NCBI GenBank assembly: GCA_028708195.1
Contig: JAQVZK010000096.1
Coordinates: 1 to 8,318 of the forward strand
Source: Desulfovibrio sp.
GTDB taxonomy: Bacteria > Desulfobacterota > Desulfovibrionia > Desulfovibrionales > Desulfovibrionaceae
Length of the DNA: 8,318 bases
Direction of reading: 5' to 3'
The notes beneath the pieces are model-generated. The model had not been told where the DNA came from and ran no database searches. It saw only the letters and a program-made list of their open reading frames with translations. Positions 5,764 through 8,318 of this stretch are shown here, piece after piece. A program made the translations under genes and the position numbers. Within the stretch, counting starts at the first letter, position 1, and each line of letters opens with the position of its first letter.

Positions 5764-7305
5764 TTATGACGCGGGTTGCCCAAAATATGCGCAGGCAAGG
5801 GCACCCCAGCGGCGGGGGGCGTTGGCAGGGCCGGTGGGCTCGACACGGGACGCATCGAATCTCACAGGAGCAAGGCCCGCGTAGGGTGTGCCACCTCCCG
5901 CTGTCAAATTCACAGGAACCTCAGGAATAAATACGCCTGTGCTATTTCCGTACAATGCCCCTGGATGTTGGTATCTCATGGATGGCAGCCTGCCTGTTAA
6001 ATTTCGCCCCTGGTCGCCTTGCGCACCGCTCACACCGAGAGACGTGCCTGCCATAAAGCGTGTCATCTCCGTTAAATCCGGCATCAAGAGAGTGTCTGCC
6101 GCTTTGTTCCAGAAAAATTTTGCCACGCCGCCGATGTTATTCCAGCTGACTTTAGAGCCGTCGGCAAGTGTCGCCCAGGCTGCGTCGTGGGCCGCTTCAT
6201 ACTCGGCAAGCGAGGCAAAACAGCGGTTTGCCCCGTGGGCTGTGGAAAGGTAGGCCGCCATTTGCGGGTACGTTGCGGCAAAGTTTGCAACAATATTGGC
6301 ATTGGCGGGCTGGAAGCCGGGGCGAACAAGTTCATCCTCCCACCAGACATACTGGCCGATGGGGTACGGGGCCATGCCGCCAATGATCTGCCATGCGCTG
6401 CCGGAGTAGATCATGGTGTAAACCTGCCCCTGAGCGAGCTGTCCTACTTCCGGGGGCACGCCGCAGCAGGTGATGGGACGTGCCCCCGTGGCATTGATAT
6501 TGAGCGTGGGATTTTCAGCAGTATTAACGGCGGCAAAAAGCATTTGCACGGTTGTGCCTGCGGCCAGAGCAAATGGGGCAAGGTTGAGGGATTTTTCCGC
6601 CACGTCGGCGGCTGTGGAGCAGACGGACAGAGGGGATGGTACGGAGATTGTGCCGTCATCCTGCACCACAAGACCTTTGCCAATTTTTACAAACCCAGTC
6701 TTTTCAGGTGTTGCCGGGCCGATGTTGGCCATATCTGCAGCTCTGTCGGCCTCGTCTTTGGCGCGGTTTGCCTCGTTTTGCGCCACGTTGGCCTGCGTTG
6801 CTGCCTCAGAGGCGCGGTGGCTTGCCTCGTTCATGGCTGTTTGTGCGGCGGTGCTTGCGCTGGTTGCGTTATCACGGGCGGCGTAAATGCCCTGCACAAC
6901 ATCCTGCGGGGTTTTCTCGCTTGTGGCGGGCATAATGACGGCGCGCCACAGCATTTCCTTGACCTGCTGCCGTTCTGCGGTGGCCTGATCCAGGGCGTCT
7001 TCAATAACTTGCGGGTCAAAGCGCGAGGCGCTGACCAGATTTACCTCCTGTGTAAAGGGCATGTCGCGGGTGACGGCCAGCCTCCAGCCAGCGGGCAGGG
7101 GGGCATTGTCGTGCAGATACACGATTTCGCCGCCGGATGCGCCAAGGTCTGCTGTCCAGTTGGATGCCTCGGTGGTCACGTTGTCAGGTGAAGTCAGTGT
7201 GACCACCAGTTGTGTTGCGTCCCACACCTTGAAGCTGAAGGGAAAGCGCGTGGCTGCGTCGTTGCCTTCATAGACGGCCCGGCTGGGACTATATGGCATG
7301 GTCAT
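5764..7305 (-). CDS. Tail fibre protein with T7 gp17-type N-terminal domain
   Basis: A 513-residue receptor-binding fibre. Residues 1-125 carry the T7-type attachment domain (PF03906 style): FPFSFKVWDATQLVV (21-35), GEIVYL (59-64), PLPAGWRLAVTRDMPFTQEV (69-88) and RFDPQVIEDALDQATAERQQ (95-114). Residues about 143-195 form an Ala/Asn-rich trimeric coiled coil (ATQANVAQNEANRAKDEADR). A beta-rich shaft follows (GFVKIGKGLVVQDDGTISV, 204-222; GTTVQMLFAAVNTAENPTLNI, 250-270). The C-terminal 190 residues, beginning GQYVWWEDELVRPGF, probably form the receptor-binding head and end in RRWGALACAYFGQP, a collar-type ending. GAGG stands about 8 nt before the first ATG (7305); a second in-frame ATG lies at 7299. 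The gene is placed after gp11 rather than after gp16, with its chaperone behind it. Host specificity cannot be deduced. Confidence 0.88.
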   Translation of the reverse strand: MTMPYSPSRAVYEGNDAATRFPFSFKVWDATQLVVTLTSPDNVTTEASNWTADLGASGGEIVYLHDNAPLPAGWRLAVTRDMPFTQEVNLVSASRFDPQVIEDALDQATAERQQVKEMLWRAVIMPATSEKTPQDVVQGIYAARDNATSASTAAQTAMNEASHRASEAATQANVAQNEANRAKDEADRAADMANIGPATPEKTGFVKIGKGLVVQDDGTISVPSPLSVCSTAADVAEKSLNLAPFALAAGTTVQMLFAAVNTAENPTLNINATGARPITCCGVPPEVGQLAQGQVYTMIYSGSAWQIIGGMAPYPIGQYVWWEDELVRPGFQPANANIVANFAATYPQMAAYLSTAHGANRCFASLAEYEAAHDAAWATLADGSKVSWNNIGGVAKFFWNKAADTLLMPDLTEMTRFMAGTSLGVSGAQGDQGRNLTGRLPSMRYQHPGALYGNSTGVFIPEVPVNLTAGGGTPYAGLAPVRFDASRVEPTGPANAPRRWGALACAYFGQPAS

Positions 7306-7338
7306 GGATGTATCCTCACTATTCTTGATGCGTCAGTT

Positions 7339-7929
7339 TCAGCGTGTGGCCAGCCAGGAATCCTCCGCCGGTTTTTCACTGCGTTCCGAGGCTGCGGCCT
7401 CACGCGCCGGGGGAAGGCTGAGGGTATAGAGCTGCTCAAGCTCTGTGGCCTTTTGCCCGTTGCCCTTGAGCAGGGGCACGGCAACAAGGGCCGCCAATTT
7501 GCGGGCCAGCATGTGGGCGAAAAGATCGTCAAACAGGCGGCTGTTACGCACATCTTCGGTGTACAGGAGCAGCGCGCGTGAAGCGTTGGTCAAAAGCAGG
7601 GAGCCGTCGCCTGCCGCATTGAGCGCAAGGTTGAACGGTCGGGAGGAAAGGCCCTCGTGCCGCACCTCATGCACTTTGAGGCAGTTTTCTGGCAGGGCGT
7701 AGGCAAAGCGGTATTCCGGCGCATAGCCTTGCGGCAGGGCCTGCAAAGCCAGCCATGCCCTGCGCTGCGCGAAGCTCCAGGGGAAATCCCGAAGGACCTG
7801 CCGCCGGGCAGAATCCCAGTACAGACGGCATTGCAGAACTTCGGGGGTGTTTTCATGCTCAGAAGCCACGCTGCGTGCGCCCAGAAACCCGAGGGAGCGG
7901 TTCCAGATGTCTATCTGGCTGATAGTCAT
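7339..7929 (-). CDS. Tail tubular protein A, T7 gp11-like adaptor
   Basis: A 196-residue protein expected to form the ring connecting the portal to the nozzle and fibres. The family pattern is clear: IDIWNRSLGFLGARSV (6-21), then the block ARRQVLRDFPWSFAQRRAWL (41-60), equivalent to the vLr..pWnFA..ra motif of these proteins, and YRFAYALPENCLKVHEV (73-89). The C-terminal half is helical (LFDDLFAHMLARKLAALVAV, 132-151) with a charged, probably flexible end. The open frame extends to 8160, but the ATG at 7929 is chosen because GGAGGT lies just before it and the family N terminus begins there; the extension would cross a terminator and shows no family similarity. It is the first gene of the tail operon, 33 nt upstream of the fibre gene. 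Confidence 0.87.
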   Translation of the reverse strand: MTISQIDIWNRSLGFLGARSVASEHENTPEVLQCRLYWDSARRQVLRDFPWSFAQRRAWLALQALPQGYAPEYRFAYALPENCLKVHEVRHEGLSSRPFNLALNAAGDGSLLLTNASRALLLYTEDVRNSRLFDDLFAHMLARKLAALVAVPLLKGNGQKATELEQLYTLSLPPAREAAASERSEKPAEDSWLATR

Positions 7930-7932
7930 GGC

Positions 7933-7938
7933 ACCTCC
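7933..7938 (-). promoter_or_regulatory. Ribosome-binding site of the tail tubular protein A gene
   Basis: GGAGGT on the - strand ends 3 nt before the ATG at 7929. It decides that start over the longer open frame reaching 8160. Confidence 0.75.
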
Positions 7939-7950
7939 ATATATGGTGAT

Positions 7951-7989
7951 GGAAGAAAAAAGCCTCCGGCGGTCAGAGCAGCCGGAGGC
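7951..7989 (-). terminator. Intrinsic terminator between the head and tail genes
   Basis: On the - strand, GCCTCCGGC (7989-7981) and GCCGGAGGC (7970-7962) form a perfect 9-bp G/C-rich stem around a 10-nt loop, followed at once by TTTTTTCTTCC (7961-7951). This is a textbook rho-independent terminator. It lies downstream of the partial head gene and 13 nt before the ribosome-binding site of the gp11-like gene, the same place as the T7 terminator T-phi. Because no promoter is visible after it, the tail genes may be expressed by read-through. Confidence 0.85.
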
Positions 7990-8181
7990 AGAAAGAATGT
8001 TGCCTTGAAGCAAGCGAGCCTTGAGGCAGTGATACCTTGCGGGCGCTGCCACCAAAAACCCTGTTTTGTGGCACAAGCCCCCAGTGTCAGACTGAAACAA
8101 GGATACAAGTTTTAGGGGTGGGGGGGAGGCGACCCTTTTACAAAAGAGTCCCTCCCCCACAAAGCAATCAAAGCTAAAATT
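7990..8181 (-). other. Structured non-coding leader between the head gene and the tail operon
   Basis: This stretch between the head-gene stop and the terminator holds no supported gene. Two further hairpins can be seen. At 8118-8160 a long arm (GTGGGGGGGAGG with CCCTCCCCCAC, then CTTTT-AC-AAAAG at the tip) forms 21 nt after the stop codon on the - strand. At 8047-8073 TGCCAC pairs with GTGGCA, with an A/T stem inside. Neither is followed by a T-tract on the - strand. I found no convincing sigma-70 promoter. Confidence 0.5.
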
Positions 8182-8318
8182 CTAGCCCACCATCAGCGCT
8201 TTTTCGTAGGGCAGGTCTTCCTCACGCAGCAGGGCAGAAAAAATGCGGCCATGGGTCACGGTTTTGCCGCTCACGGGCGTGAGTTCAAATGTCAGGCGCA
8301 GCCAGTTTTTGCGTACCC
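8182..8318 (-). CDS. C-terminal end of a probable phage head/structural protein (partial)
   Basis: An open frame on the - strand enters from the right edge and ends with TAG (8184-8182). Only 44 residues are visible: VRKNWLRLTFELTPVSGKTV, then THGRIFSALLREEDLPYEKALMVG. The sequence has the same strand, codon style and base composition as the tail genes. In T7-like phages the gene before gp11 is the major capsid protein gp10, and an intrinsic terminator follows it, as here, so a capsid or head protein is the likeliest identity. The visible piece is too short for a family match by eye, and the product is an inference from position. Confidence 0.6.
   Translation of the reverse strand, partial: VRKNWLRLTFELTPVSGKTVTHGRIFSALLREEDLPYEKALMVG

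Noticed and set aside
6187..7191. 334-residue open frame on the + strand, Cys/Gly-rich
   Set aside because: It is antisense to the tail fibre gene. The Cys/Gly richness comes from reverse reading of Ala/Thr codons, and there is no sensible start context.
7930..8160. N-terminal extension of the gp11-like gene to 8160
   Set aside because: It would cross a strong terminator and hairpins. The family N terminus and the GGAGGT site place the start at 7929.

Overview
The window joins bacterial chromosomal genes (left, + strand) to the tail module of a T7-like podovirus, probably a prophage or prophage remnant (right, all on the - strand). The host looks like a GC-rich proteobacterium. The style of the genes (cobinamide kinase with a TTG start, overlapping stop/start codons, podoviral tail proteins of this type) suggests a Desulfovibrio-like sulfate reducer. 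That assignment is inference from memory, not from a search.

Left part (1-1674, + strand): the 3' end of an unidentified gene with a Pro/Ala-rich tail; a gene for the bifunctional adenosylcobinamide kinase/guanylyltransferase (cobU/cobP), whose TTG start overlaps the previous stop; and a gene for an exported protein of about 230 residues, whose ATG overlaps the cobU stop. The three look like one translationally coupled operon.

Junction (1674-1984): a 149-bp, nearly palindromic MITE-like element with GGGGCTGTCTCT tips begins on the last base of the exported-protein stop codon. About 160 bp of non-coding sequence follow before the first phage stop codon. Host and phage transcription converge here.

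Right part (1985-8318, - strand, read right to left): the C-terminal end of a probable head protein; a structured 250-bp gap with a canonical intrinsic terminator; tail tubular protein A (gp11-like); a tail fibre with a T7-type N-terminal domain; its assembly chaperone; tail tubular protein B/nozzle (gp12-like); a GNAT-fold protein in the gp13 position; and a gp14-like internal virion protein. Together these encode the short non-contractile tail, the receptor-binding fibre and part of the ejected internal core.

Two things stand out. The fibre plus chaperone pair sits between gp11 and gp12 instead of at the end of the module. The module also stops after gp14 with no gp15/gp16 equivalents, right at the host junction, which suggests truncation or relocation of those genes. 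I see no defence system, CRISPR array, tRNA or clearly new enzyme system in the window.
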